NCBI RefSeq assembly: GCF_036588685.1
Contig: NC_086381.1
Coordinates: 66,471,436 to 66,535,435, forward strand
Reading direction: 5' to 3'
Length of the DNA: 64,000 bases
Source of the DNA: Mytilus trossulus
Taxonomy: Eukaryota > Mollusca > Bivalvia > Mytilida > Mytilidae
In this document: one piece after another, positions 1-11,638 of the stretch
Position numbering within the stretch: position 1 is the first letter of the stretch
How the letters are laid out: each line of letters starts with the position of its first letter
Program-made: the position numbers and the translations under genes
The notes under the pieces: model-generated
What the model was told of the DNA's origin: nothing
Seen by the model: only the letters and a program-made list of their open reading frames with translations
Databases searched by the model: none

Positions 1-660
1 TAGTTTTTGTCAAACCTGCGACTTCTGTCGAAGAAAAAGAACAAATCGATAGTGAAAGTGCAGTGGCGACGACGCTTGGCTGAACGACGGCGTTTACCAA
101 TAGCTACTACTTGAAAGCCTGATATTTCGGAAGGTCGAAGGCCTACTTTGGATATATATATGCCATATGTGATAAAGTTTCCGTCTAACTGATAGTGTTC
201 ATTGGTCTTGACCTCATTTTCATGGGTTAGGGACAACTTCTTAATTCCTAATTATGAGTAATACGATAACTTTATTTTGTATGTGCGTAACTTGCAATTT
301 TTCGTTATCAATTCCATATCTCAGATACTATAAGTAATAGGTCAACTATATTTGGTGTATGGGTTGATTGTAAGGTGTATATGTTTAACTGGCAGATGTC
401 TAGTGGTTAACGTTCAATTTTGGTGTTGCAGACTGTTTATCTGATACTGTATACAATTGGCCAACTATATTTGGTGAATATAGTTTATGATGTGCATGTC
501 AGTCTGAAAGGTTTTATTTGACCTCATTTTAACGATTAAGTGCTCAATGTTTTTTTCTTAAATTTTAAGTATTAAGTCGTCTGTGTTTTATGTATAGAAT
601 GATTTAAAGGTGTATAATAATCCTCGGAGTTCAGTGTTTTTGATACTTTACCTTTTTTAT
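1..660. repeat. Dispersed bivalve repeat fragments
   Basis: No gene is seen. The stretch is made of pieces I recognise as high-copy mussel repeat sequence. The phrase 'caactatatttggtg' recurs around 343 and 462 with related flanks, and a fragment near 620-655 resembles the repeat at 19320-19520. The family call rests on memory of mussel sequence. Confidence 0.5.
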
Positions 661-3600
661 CATAGACATTGCAACGTTTAAAATATCGTTTCATCATCCT
701 GTTTATATTGTTTAACGATATTTTATGTTAACAAGGATCACTTCTTTAAAAATCGTCATTTTAACAATGACAACGATGTAAACAAAATATACGATTTCTT
801 ATAATGTTAACTACGATGACACGAAATCGTTTTAACGTTGTTACATTGCAATGTAAACATTTAAAACGATATCGCTACTACATTGTAATCATTGCAATGT
901 TATTGATGATTGTGAATATACATGAAGCAATGTCGACAGTATTGTTTTCACATTGGACACTGCACATGTATGAGTTATTTTCAAATAGTTATTTAATGGA
1001 ATAAGTATTTAAAACTAATCTGTTAAAGGGATAGGAAAAGCTTGAAAAGGTATACTGAAACTTCGTTATAGTCTTAAAGAGTCATTTCGGTTTAAACATC
1101 ATCTGAAAAAACAATCTTAAATATGATAAGTCTTTTTAAGAGTTTAACATGTTTAATGGTTTTCTTTTTGTAAATTGTTATTTGAATGGTGAGTTGTCTC
1201 ATTGACACTCACACCACATCTTCCTATATCTAATTAAGCTAAAAAAAATAAATAGAAATTTTCAAATGCTCACAGTTCTACGACTAGAAACTGTTTTACC
1301 GCTATAACAGATTTAGACCATTCTATCCTGAACTCATTTGGTTCCAAAAGAAGATCCTGAATTTATTGCAATTGTTTCTTTGTTTTTTTTCCAAATGAGG
1401 TCATTATAATGCACGATTTGTTTTAAATGTTCATCGTTTTTTAACTCATAGGAAATAAGAGAAACGGGTAGGCACATGTAACCTGCCACAAACGTAAGAT
1501 TGTGTTTACGATAGAAACAAATAGATACAATAAAAATACATCCAATTTGAGGTCCGTATTGCGGTCTGCTTTTAAGTCTTTTCGATTTCTTTCAAAAACA
1601 AATAAAATACAGAATTATGAAAAATATAGAATTCAAGTGTTCAAGTTCAATAAAACTACAGTCATTTTAATATGAATTACCTTAATTTACCTGTCACAGT
1701 GTTTCTGAAAAAATAATGCGCGCCAATGTAATCACATACTGCGCGCAAACGTAAAAGGTTATTCACAAAATGCGCCCAAATAAAATGCTTCCTATTACGG
1801 AAAAACGAATTATGTTGTACAAACGGGTAACATTATTTGCGAAAGAGTCAGTAGCAAACTACGACAAGTAAGAAAAAAAGAAAAAATCCCGTTTACTTCG
1901 TGAATATTTTGAAATTTGCGCTAAAACAGCTCTTACTTTTTCTTATTATGCCGTTTCATACTAGTATGAGGCAATTTATTTTTATTGATTATTTATCCAT
2001 CCTTAAAACAGTGTTGAATATATTTTTTTTAAAAAAGAAGACAAAGAAAAAAATTATAACATGTTATCTTAAGATTTACGCTTTTCAAATGTAATAGGAG
2101 ATAACTTATTTTACAATAAAATATTTTCCTCTGAAACAGATATGATTTTTGAAAAAAGAGTTACATCCCATTATAAATATTATTAAAAAAGTAATACGAT
2201 CTTTAAGAAATATCTGACAAAGTGCACTGTATAGAAGTATATACATGATTATAATGAATATTATCAAATGGAAGAAGAATGTCAAAATGCAAAATATATT
2301 TAGTCTATAATAAGGGGGATAATCAAAACTGAAAAAAATCTAAAAATATCTTCTTTTTGTGTTTATGTACTTCGGTAAATTATACATGTTGCTTAAACTA
2401 TTCATTACTCAATTATTCCTTATAAAAACCATAAAAATAAACGAGTGAGATATAGTGAGAGTGATAAAAAGATAACCAGAATGTCCATGGAAATTTGACG
2501 AAGACCTATACTTGGTTGACAATCTCTAATTAAAGGTTGGGGGATTTTCAAGATTGAATAATTATCTACGTAAGTTGTTAATATTTTTGCAACGAAAGTT
2601 TTTCTATTTGGACAATTATAATAAGCTCGATCGTATTCATGTATGTATTCATCTGACAGTATTGGTCGAATCCTTGTTGGGCCCCTAAGAATAAGAAGAA
2701 GTAATCATTGAAATAAAACAAGATACATAAACACGTTACGAAAACTGGCATTTAATTTCAAATTTACCGAACATAAGTTAATTTGTTTAAACTTGTTATT
2801 TAATCCTAATTAAATTTCAGTTAAATTGTCTTATATTAGTAGTTTGTTAATGCGGGGTTCACACATTGCCGATTATTGCTCCCGTTTAAGATCAGACCAC
2901 ATTACGACACGAAAAGTGAAAAAGATGGATAAGTATTCTCAATTATCTGGAATGTCCTATCATTGTCGTATCATTGTCTGAACGCAGTCGTTTTAGTTCG
3001 TAACAGATTCCTACGGGTCGGGAAGGTTTAGTCATTGACGGTCATTCATCTCCTTTTGCTTTTGATTATGATAGAAATACAAATCAACTGCTTGTTGCAA
3101 ATAGTAGGGAGAAAGCAATGAATTATTCCCTGTGTTGATTGTAGAAAACTCATATGAAACAATGAAAGTTAAATTTAAATTTTTGATTTGCTTGTTTGAT
3201 GTTACTTAGATGTTGGCTTGACATGAAAGTCAGAGATAAAGTTGGATTGATTGTAGGATGCTTTAGTCAAGTAAGTGGCGCTTTGAAGTTAAATATCATT
3301 TGGTTTATAGTTTTGATAAATTCATTTAGAAAAATCGGATTATTCGTATAGTAAACCTTAATACATACATATACAATTTGTACAATGATTTTGTTTTTAA
3401 AAAAGCTTTGAAAATAAATGTATTTACCAATGCTATATTTGTTTTTCATGTACTTTTCGATAAATCAAAATGATTGTACACGTCGAATGAATTGTGTATA
3501 GAAATCCTTATTTTTTATTTGTTACAATAATTTTCTCTCTGTTTGAGTTGAGGGTGAACATTTAAAATAAATAGATCTGTGTAAAAATTGTTTTTTTATT

Positions 3601-4079
3601 TAAATCCACTCACTCTTAATTTAACACAAAAACAGATATTTTGATAACTCTCCCAACTCACCAATTCAAACGGAAACTTAAACACAACATTTGATTGCTA
3701 GAAGGTCACTGTATACTTAAGATTGATTAATTAATCAAATGCTATATAAAATCCACTGACACCTTTTACATGCATATTCAGGACAATAACGACTTACTTG
3801 TTATATTACAGGAGCAAAACCGACTAGCCGAAACAATTTTCAACGCTCTAGCTTATAAATCATTTTGAATTAGGAAATCAAGCTCCCTCGTACATAGCTC
3901 TGATTCCGGGTTCAGCCATACATGTTGTACGTTTGATCTTGTTTGGTTATATTAGCTCTTCAACGTGTGTTTTTGGTTGTATTTTTAAATATCTAAGCTA
4001 AAAGACAAGACATACAGCTTTAGATTAGGCTTCTGCGTCATCAATTTGTTGAAGTTTTCAACCCTATTGACTAGACCAA
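661..4079. other. AT-rich intergenic DNA without a supported gene
   Basis: Short open frames occur here, but none has a domain, splice context or convincing start. Two local features stand out. Around 670-905 related segments rich in 'aacgatat' and 'cattgcaatgt' occur in both orientations and may be a decayed inverted-repeat element. Around 1715-1790 three CpG-containing 'tgcgcgc/tgcgccc' motifs cluster in otherwise AT-rich DNA. A 3'-end repeat fragment (caccacatcttc) lies near 1185-1225. Confidence 0.4.
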
Positions 4080-4720
4080 TAATAGGACAATTATAGAACA
4101 AAGACAGGACCAACATAAAAATTGATAATAACTTTTTTTAATAAAGGATTTATCTTAAATTGAACTATAGTTAAATTTCATTATTTAATATTTAGATATA
4201 AAAAAAATAAAAAAATATCGACAATGACAGGACCAAATGAAATTGCAATTACTTTTTTATTTCTCAAAGATTTCATCTCAAATTTAATATCTAATAAGCT
4301 GTATAATTGTGTACTTTTTATACCTCAGAATGAATTGTAAGACATAAAAGTGAGAAAAAAAAATTGTTTAAAAATAGCAAAATTTTCTGTTGCATAAAAA
4401 AGAGGTGCCAATATTTTTCATTTTGTTAGAATATTAAACACAACATTAAAATTCTTTTTTTTCCTAAGGATGAATAGTTTTACTCAAACTGAGAGCTCAG
4501 TGAATCTACGGTTATAAGTATTTATGTCGATAAGTTAAACAATTGAAAGTGACAATATTTCTTTTTTTATTAACATTCTTGTACATACCTGGTCATTGAG
4601 TAATTTGTATACCTAACATGTCTAAGGGTGGATTGTAAGACATAAAAGTGAGGAAATTTAAGTTTGAAATTGCAAAATGTGTTGGATTAAAAACAGATAT
4701 CAATATTCTTTCTACGCGTT
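4080..4720. repeat. Tandem array, about 290-300 bp units (first locus)
   Basis: The block around 'gattgtaagacataaaagtg' occurs near 4333 and again near 4631, and the surrounding sequence (a 'gaatatta' block, a 'cctaaggatgaatag' block and a 'gagagctc' block) follows the same order. The same unit forms a three-unit array at 26160-27015. It looks like a satellite or the core of a non-autonomous element. No coding frame spans it. Confidence 0.65.
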
Positions 4721-4734
4721 TACTATAGTAGATA

Positions 4735-4920
4735 TTTGAAAGAGGGACGAATATACCAAAGGGACAGTCAAACTCATAAATCTAAATCTAAATTGAAGTT
4801 TCCATTTGAATTACATTAACGCAATTGTAGTAAACGTGCGTTTACTGGTAAACGCGGAAATTGTGGCTGACAAATGACAAATGAGGCGTTAACGCGCGTT
4901 TACCGTATGTTATCTTTGGT
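4735..4920. repeat. CpG-dense GTTAACGC-type block (first locus)
   Basis: A reversed fragment of the dispersed repeat at 5510-6020 comes first. It is followed by a cluster of related motifs (gcgtttac, taaacgcgg, gcgttaacgcgcg) between about 4835 and 4905. CpG is otherwise rare here, so the cluster is conspicuous. A similar, larger block lies at 25830-26100, also beside the 290-bp array. Confidence 0.5.
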
Positions 4921-5509
4921 TTGCACCCAACTGTAAGTCAATGACATTAGTTGTGCATTTAATTTGTTTTAGTATTGACGCATCTCATCTCTATGGGCAT
5001 TATATTGCCTTGCCGCTTTAGACATGGTATTTTGACTATAATTTTTTTTGTTTTGTTTAAAAGTAAAAGTTTGTGTCAAGGTCAGCTAGAGTGCTTATTA
5101 TAAATCAACTATATTTGGTATCGAATATCCATGTGGATTATTTATACACGCCCCTAAGTCAAAGGAAGTTGACATTATATACTTTGAATAGTTTATAATG
5201 TTAAAAGTTTCGTTAACGTGAACCAAAAATGGAAAATGAATAATATCTGATATGCAGTTAAGATATGTTCTTTTAGTGAACGAGGTAAGATATTTGGCTA
5301 CTTACGGTGTACACAAGGTCTCCCTGTATCATTAACTAGCTTACTCAATACTTTTTTTAAATAAACAGGCGTGGTTTCCAACGCGCAATAACTGTTCGAT
5401 ATCATATGCCAAATATCATAACGGCATTTTTATAGAGGTATTTTTACACGCACTTACAAGTTTAATAACAGTTATTGAATTTCAAGTTGTTTGAGCTCAT
5501 TATACTGCT
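4921..5509. other. Intergenic DNA, nothing convincing
   Basis: AT-rich, without a supported frame. A short piece near 5098-5130 resembles the 'caactatatttggta' repeat seen at the window start. Confidence 0.4.
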
Positions 5510-6020
5510 GAAATGTACCTCAAGGAACTTACTTTTATTAAACCAAGAGTTCCAAATGGTGCAGTTGAAATCATCCCTTCGTAAATTTACGGACGCCATC
5601 ACGAGTTGGTTCACCGTTATGGAATAACCCTTTCACGAATGATATCGGATATGTTCCTTACGTCGTAACTACAATCCCCTTCCCTTTCATGAATTTGACC
5701 TACCGTATTATACTATTTACCGGATTTGTAATCAAATAAGCAACACGACGGTTGCCGCATGTGGAGCAGGATCTGCTTACCCTTCCGGAGCACCTGAAAT
5801 CACCCCTAGTTTTTGGTTTGGTTCGTGTTGTTTATTCTTTAGTTTTCTATGTTTTGTCATGTGTACTATTGTTTTTCTGTTTGTCTTTTTCATTTTTAGC
5901 CATGGCTTTGTCAGTTTGTTTTAGATTTACGAGTTTGACTGTCCCTTTGGTATCTTTCGTCCCTCTTTTAATGAATCAAATTTATTCGGTAATAACTGTC
6001 CTTTCCTGGATTAAGATATT
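5510..6020 (+). repeat. Dispersed bivalve repeat, less AT-rich
   Basis: This segment matches a repeat I recognise from mussel genomic sequence (a 'gagcaggatctgcttacccttccgg' region followed by a pyrimidine-rich stretch ending near 'ctttcgtccctctttt'). It carries a 92-residue open frame from 5752 with hydrophobic composition. I read that frame as a by-product of the T-rich sequence. It abuts a reverse-transcriptase relic that starts near 6021. Confidence 0.5.
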
Positions 6021-7255
6021 TTGGTTTTAAATAGGAAACTCCACACTAACATTTACGACAAAAGAGACGACTGTTTGTTCCCTATTGTTAGTTTTCAATT
6101 TTTAGATGGTGATGTTCCTTTGGGACCATCTTACAGTGTTTATGTTTCACAGCTCGTTAGCTATGCCCGTGTCCGTTGTGACGTTTTTGATTTTAACGAA
6201 CGCAATCTATGTATGACTGGTAAATGATTAAACCAGGGATACCGTAACCATAAATTACTTAAAACCTTTACTAAATTTTCCATAGATATAAAGATTTGGT
6301 TTTGAAGTTTGGTTGTACCAAAAACTTATTTAAAAGGGGATAGCACATCGTTATTTTTAAGGAAATGTTGTTAACCGTGCCCGGAAATTTAGAAATGATC
6401 CATGTAAACTTGTCGCTCCTTTAAACAAACTTATTCTAACAGGTTACATATTCAACAATGTAATAAGATCATTGAATATTGTTTTATTGGTATAAATATT
6501 GATTTTGTTATCAGTAAATTAAAAGCTAACTAAATATTACTAGTTTGTTATATACATATACATATTCATGGATCTACAATCTGTCGATACCAGTAATTTG
6601 GCATTGCACAAGGTCATGTTTTTCTCTGTCTGTTTATGACGTCTTTACACTAAATCCATTGGATTTTGGATGTGTACGGATTGATAGTTAAGTCTTAGAT
6701 GCATGATTTTTTTATTAGTTTTTAGTGGCTTTAAACTAGCTGTCAGATTGCTGCGAGTACTTTCAGGTCTGTTCATTGTGTCTTTTTGTGTCGGGATGTA
6801 TAAGTACCCGGCCACGTCTACTTGTATTTTTGTCAATCTGATGAGTGAATCCTTTTTCAACTGATTTTTATAGTTCGTTCTTATGTTGTACTTTTATACC
6901 ACTGTCCCAGGTTAGGGGAGGGTTGGGATCCCGCTTACATGTTTAACCCCGCCACATTATTTATGTATGTGCCTGTCCCAAGTTAGGAGCCTATAATACA
7001 GTGGTTGTCGCTTGTTTATGTGTTACATTTTTGTTTTTCGTTCATTTTTTTTTATAGAAATAAGGCCGTTAGTTTGAATTGTTTGAATTGTTTTACATTG
7101 TCTTACCGGGGACTTTTATAGCTGTCTATGTGGTATGGGCTCTGCTCATTGTTGAAGGCCGTACGGTGACTTATAGTTGTTAATGTCTGTGTCATTTTGG
7201 TCTCTTGTGGACAGTTCTCTCATTGGCAATCATACCACATCTTCTTTTTTTATAT
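6021..7255 (+). mobile_element. 5'-truncated retroelement relic, YxDD RT family (Penelope-like?)
   Basis: The translated frame from about 6021 gives the C-terminal part of a reverse transcriptase, with the blocks KLHTNIYDKRDD, FLDGDVP, VSQLVSYAR and DFNERNLC. These match the longer minus-strand frame at 20738-21382. The frame then meets a stop, and further downstream KDLVLKFGC is still readable near 6290-6320, so the copy is dead. A long 3' untranslated part follows and ends near 7250 with 'cataccacatcttctt', an end that recurs at 32440-32870 and, reversed, at 37440-37615. The catalytic YxDD motif and everything before it are missing, as expected for 5' truncation. Penelope-like assignment is inference from the RT blocks. 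Confidence 0.65.
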
Positions 7256-7516
7256 TATTGAGAAAGGTTATTCTTGTAATTATAGTGTTGTTGCTGTATT
7301 AAATCAACTTGTCTTATATTGTCTGATATTATCTTGAGGGAATATCAATTCGCTAATTTATTGTTTGAAGTAATTGGACAAAATTGTGTTTCTGTTTTCT
7401 CATTTTGCTAAATACTTATATACATTGGGATTTGCACAAGAGTTCCTACATTGAATGATCAATACTGACATCTTCAGAGACATGATCATCTTTAAAAACA
7501 ATCCTGAGATATTCTG

Positions 7517-7700
7517 AGTTGGAGAAATATAGATTAAACACTGTAACAAGTGTGTTACGATATTTCCCAACTCGAGACAGTTATATTTTAATATTTAAAG
7601 CGCGAGGCTTGCTGAGCTTTGTAAATAATTAAAATTTAACTGTTGAGAGTTGAGAAATATCGTAATACACCAGTTATAGTGGTGAAATCTGTTTCTCTAA
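7517..7700. repeat. Imperfect palindrome, hairpin or MITE-like
   Basis: The left arm (7517-7600) and the reverse complement of the right arm (about 7610-7700) share successive blocks: an 'ggagaaa..agatt' tip, 'gtgttacgatatttc', 'caactc', 'cagtta' and 'attttaat'. The centre is the GC-rich 'gcgcgaggcttgc'. Each arm is about 85 nt and imperfect. I found no clear target-site duplication. Confidence 0.6.
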
Positions 7701-8555
7701 TGATTTGAAGCCTTCTTTTTAATAGATTTGCAGAAAGTTTTTTTCTGTATATGTGACGTCATCAGACAGGGTCGCATTTTTTAATGACGTCACAATACAA
7801 TAGCAAATTCACAAGAAACCAAAAAAATATGTCGTCATAATTAAATTTCGACTAATAATTTGCCGAGAACAGATAATTCATTAGTTAGGAAAACTGTTTT
7901 TCTCACAAGGATCAAGAAAGAAATGTGAAAATAGCACAATATTAAAGAAACATTATTTCCATGACACAATGTGAGGTTGTATGATCAGGAAGAAACAATA
8001 AACAAGACCAAATGATTACTCCGCATATCTCATTTAAATAAGCAGAAATCATAAGTATGGCACTGTCTTATTTTACATTATTAATACATGAAAAGGCTAT
8101 CTCGTATTCTTGCATACTACACAAAAGCTAGAATGAAAGTTATGAACTACAATCATAAACCTGTATAGTGTACAACACAAGACGATCAGATATTTTGGAT
8201 GTGAAAAAACCAACAAGGGCATTTGAGATAGCGTGCATTTGTGAAGATATTTGGCTGACTGTTAAAGCTCAGAAAGTAAATGTAGTACATTATTTTACAT
8301 ACAAAATAAATATGTGTTATCTCTTGGAATGTGTCCACATGTTGACTAATAAGGAAGCAGCTTTATATTCTGATGAGCAACAATACACGAAAATACTTAC
8401 ATCCAGTGCTGTTTTTTCCAACTCACATTATCTTAATTATAAAAGAAGTAACAATCATTCACTTCTGGAAAATTTTGATACCAAGCATTAATTCTCATGT
8501 TTAACATGTTGAGTGAAATATATATTCATATACACAGATCTAGAATAACAGAAAT
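7701..8555. other. AT-rich intergenic DNA
   Basis: The longest frame (8168-8491, 107 codons) begins with GTG, not ATG, has no recognisable domain and no splice context. I do not support it as a gene. Confidence 0.4.
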
Positions 8556-8690
8556 GATATTTAAATAACGTACAAAGTTGAAGAGCATTGAGGATCCAAA
8601 ATTCCAAAAAAATGTGCCAATTACGGCTAAGGTAATCTATTCCTGGGACAAGAAAATCCTTATTTAATAAATCAACTAAATTTTTCTATT
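8556..8690 (+). repeat. Dispersed repeat family X, fragment
   Basis: It contains 'gagcattgaggatccaaaat' and the downstream blocks 'acggctaaggtaatctattcctggga'. The same order is seen at 9725-10075, 30117-30330, 30807-30985, 33568-33770 and 53990-54140. I recognise the family as abundant in bivalve DNA. Confidence 0.7.
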
Positions 8691-9724
8691 GAAATTGCAT
8701 TTTATCTGTATTGTTATTTGTTTCTTTCGTATTTTTCTTGCATTAGGATTCATTGATAGGGTGTATGTGAATGAATATAGCAATGCAAATTAACGGGTGC
8801 TGTGAAAATAAAGCAATTAATATACATTGTTTTACAAAGTATTATGTATGATACTGGCTATACATGCATATTGTCTTTGTTGTTAATTAGTATCCTGCTT
8901 GTTAAATGTTCAATATTACAATATATATATATATACATATAAATCAATTCAAAACGATAGAAGCAAACCCCAAACAATCATTGATGAAACAATGTAGATG
9001 CCATAGGAATTAAGTGCTATTAAATTCATGTCTGTTAGCTATGAACTAGTTCAAGATTGTTGTTTTATTAGTAAAGATACATCAATCTAATCAACACTTT
9101 AACATGAATCAACAGTTTAAAATTAAACTATTCCACATTTGTAATCAAGCTAATCAACTCTTTAAAAAAATGACCATTTATGAAAGGAAAAGAAATCTTA
9201 AGGTGCGCATCCGGTGTACAATAAATGTATGGGTGTCAATAAAATGTGTCAAGTCTGAAAAAAATGAAAATTAATTTTACCAAAAAGTTCAAAGGTATGC
9301 CATATATGCAAATTTGCTGAAAAGACATACGCATCATAACAGGATTGTAATAAAACATACTAACGAGGATAATGACTTAAATAATCATTTGATTTAATAA
9401 CCTTTTTAAAAAAAAATCTCTTGATCTACAGCCTTCCCTTTTATGATCGTCATTAAATGACAACAAATCATATATAAATCACACAATACAGTCTTTTCAG
9501 AAAAAGTTGTCACCGTGTTTTAAAAATTTGACCAAAATAATGAGACGACTTTGAATTCAAATAATGTTTGCGAAAACTGCAAGAACAGCTGACAGTTATT
9601 CAAATTGTAATAGGAATTCATGCTGTACTTTCTTTTATACACATCAACATACAGTCCTCTTTAAATAACATGGTCTATACAATATGGCAAATAATTTGTT
9701 CAATGTCCGATAGTTAACGAAAGT
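8691..9724. other. AT-rich intergenic DNA
   Basis: No supported gene. A TA microsatellite lies near 8920-8940. Near 9200 'gtgcgcatccggtg' resembles a piece of the repeat at 22080-22165. Confidence 0.4.
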
Positions 9725-10075
9725 ACCAGGATTATAATTTAGTACGCAAGACACGCGTTTCGTCTACATAAAACTCATTAGTGACACTTATTTCAAATAG
9801 TTATAAAGCTAAACAAGTACAAAGTTGAAGAGCATTGAGGATCTAAAATTCCCCAAAATGTGCCAAATACGGCTAACGTAATCTATTCCTGGGATAAGAA
9901 AATCCTCATTTTTTCGAAAAATTCAAAGTTTTGAAAACAGAAAATATAAAAATGACCACATAATTGATATCCATGTCAACGCCGAAGTACTGACTACTGG
10001 GCTGGTAATAATCTCGGGGACGAAACGTTTACCAGCAGTGGCATCGACCCAGTGGTGTAAATCGAAAGTGTCAAA
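9725..10075 (+). repeat. Dispersed repeat family X, most complete copy
   Basis: This is the longest copy in the window. Its blocks are, in order, 'accaggattataatttagtac', 'cgcgtttcgtctacat', 'gagcattgaggatc', 'tggcatcgacccagtggtg'. The other family members carry subsets of these blocks. No open frame spans it, so it looks non-autonomous. Confidence 0.7.
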
Positions 10076-10264
10076 CATGACGAATTTTAACAGAGACCAT
10101 TCGAGATCTCCCTGATATCAAACTAGAATATCCATAACACCGGTAAAAAAAGAAGACAGTAACTGGAGTGACATATCTCGTAAATATGAACTTAAATAAA
10201 CCTCTTATTACATGGCTCTTGAATAAATATAGACAATAAAATCAAATCAAATCAAACCTTATAC

Positions 10265-10690
10265 ATGTTACAAGGGTTCTTGGCATTTTGTTTCATGTCT
10301 CGCCTTGACAGAATCAAAAAGCGAGACATAGGAATGCTGTTTCCGGAGGCGGCGTCAACAATGTACTATTTGTTTGTTAGGTCTGTTTATGGGGAACCAC
10401 CAGTGGTAGGACAAATATATACTAGGTTTGAAGCAGCTGTTCTAGCATTGCCACATCTCATTTTCATAGATTGTTTGGTCCTGCTCCCTCACTCATGGTC
10501 TATTGACTTTTGCTTACTTTACAATTATTTGTTTGTGATTAAGAAAGTTTATGGGGAACCATTAGAGGTAGGTCAATGATATTTGGTATGCATATGTATT
10601 AACATTGGCACATCTTCAATCCATGGAGATTTCTATCCCCTGCACTTTCAATTATGGTTCATCGACCTTGAATATTTTGCATAACGTACA
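10265..10690 (+). repeat. Dispersed bivalve repeat with internal 'tatggggaacca' duplication
   Basis: The motif 'gtttatggggaacca' occurs twice (about 10385 and 10547), each followed by 'gtaggtca/gtaggaca', and 'aggcggcgtcaacaatg' precedes the first. I recognise this as bivalve repeat sequence. The 104-codon ATG frame at 10265-10579 runs through both units and has no recognisable domain, so I do not call it a gene. Confidence 0.5.
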
Positions 10691-10699
10691 TTTGTACAT

Positions 10700-11270
10700 G
10701 TTTAAATATTGCAATTATGATTTAAAAATTTGTATTTAAGTATCGAAATAAAAAAAGGCGAGATATATCTCTGTTAACAGTATAAATTAAATTCTAGAAG
10801 TAAAAACCATTGAAATGATTGACTTTTCTATAAAAAGATAAGAGAAAACTGTTACATTTTTACAACACACGTCTAAGATGCCATTATTGAAAACAAAGTA
10901 TTGAATAATTGAGAGGTAATGGAAAAGCTTTGATGAATTTTTCCATTAGTACTTACGTTATTAATACATATCTGTGCAGCTGCGTATTGAGCACTATCCA
11001 TATTGAGTGTTCCGAGTGTTAAATATCGATACAAGTATTAAAACGTAAGAGGACTCTACAACACTATGTAGACTTAGATGAGATATTAAGATTTGCGTTT
11101 TTATTAAGATATTGCGATAATAAACTCCTATGGAGCGAAATACATCAATTATTTGAACATAAAAAGTAACGTTCATCTATAAATTTTATTGAAAAACAGT
11201 TTAATATCAATATTTATTGTGTTTGATGTTTTTCGAAGGAATCTAAAATTCTGTAAATCATGTGTTGTGT
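10700..11270. other. Upstream flank of gene A
   Basis: AT-rich, with no supported coding frame. It leads into the TATA-like element of gene A at its right end. Confidence 0.4.
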
Positions 11271-11275
11271 AGACT

Positions 11276-11283
11276 TATATAAG
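11276..11283 (+). promoter_or_regulatory. TATA-like box of gene A
   Basis: TATATAAG lies 46 bp before the predicted start codon of gene A. If used, transcription would start near 11305-11315 and give a very short 5' UTR. Confidence 0.4.
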
Positions 11284-11328
11284 TATCAGCCAATGAACAG
11301 AAATAAACATACCTGACTGTTCGATACA

Positions 11329-11638
11329 ATGAAATTTAAAGGAATTATATCAGTTGTGTTGGTTTTAATATCTCCCCTACTATATGCTGATATTATTTCT
11401 TACATTGCCAAACAGCAGTCGTATTTGGAAAATTGGTTTATAAATGCAAATATAATAGTGTTGAAAAATCAAAGTTTGATAAGATGTTCGTTACTTTGCG
11501 GTGTTTCGGATGAATGCATGTCTATTTCCTACAACGATGGATCAAAGGAATGTAAAGGGGTTACCATTGGCTACATAGTCCAACCTACCTCACTAGGATA
11601 TTCCAGTGTAGGATGGAGTTATTTTCTTGTCCTTGATG
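11329..11638 (+). CDS. Gene A exon 1 (signal peptide and PAN-like module)
   Basis: 310 nt, ending ..LVLD plus one base before GTAAGC. The length equals exon 1 of genes B and C exactly, which supports the donor. Confidence 0.85.

Noticed and set aside
8168..8491. 107-codon plus-strand frame
   Set aside because: It begins with GTG, has no domain or splice context, and lies in plain AT-rich DNA.
10265..10579. 104-codon ATG frame
   Set aside because: It lies entirely within a dispersed repeat and spans an internal repeat duplication.
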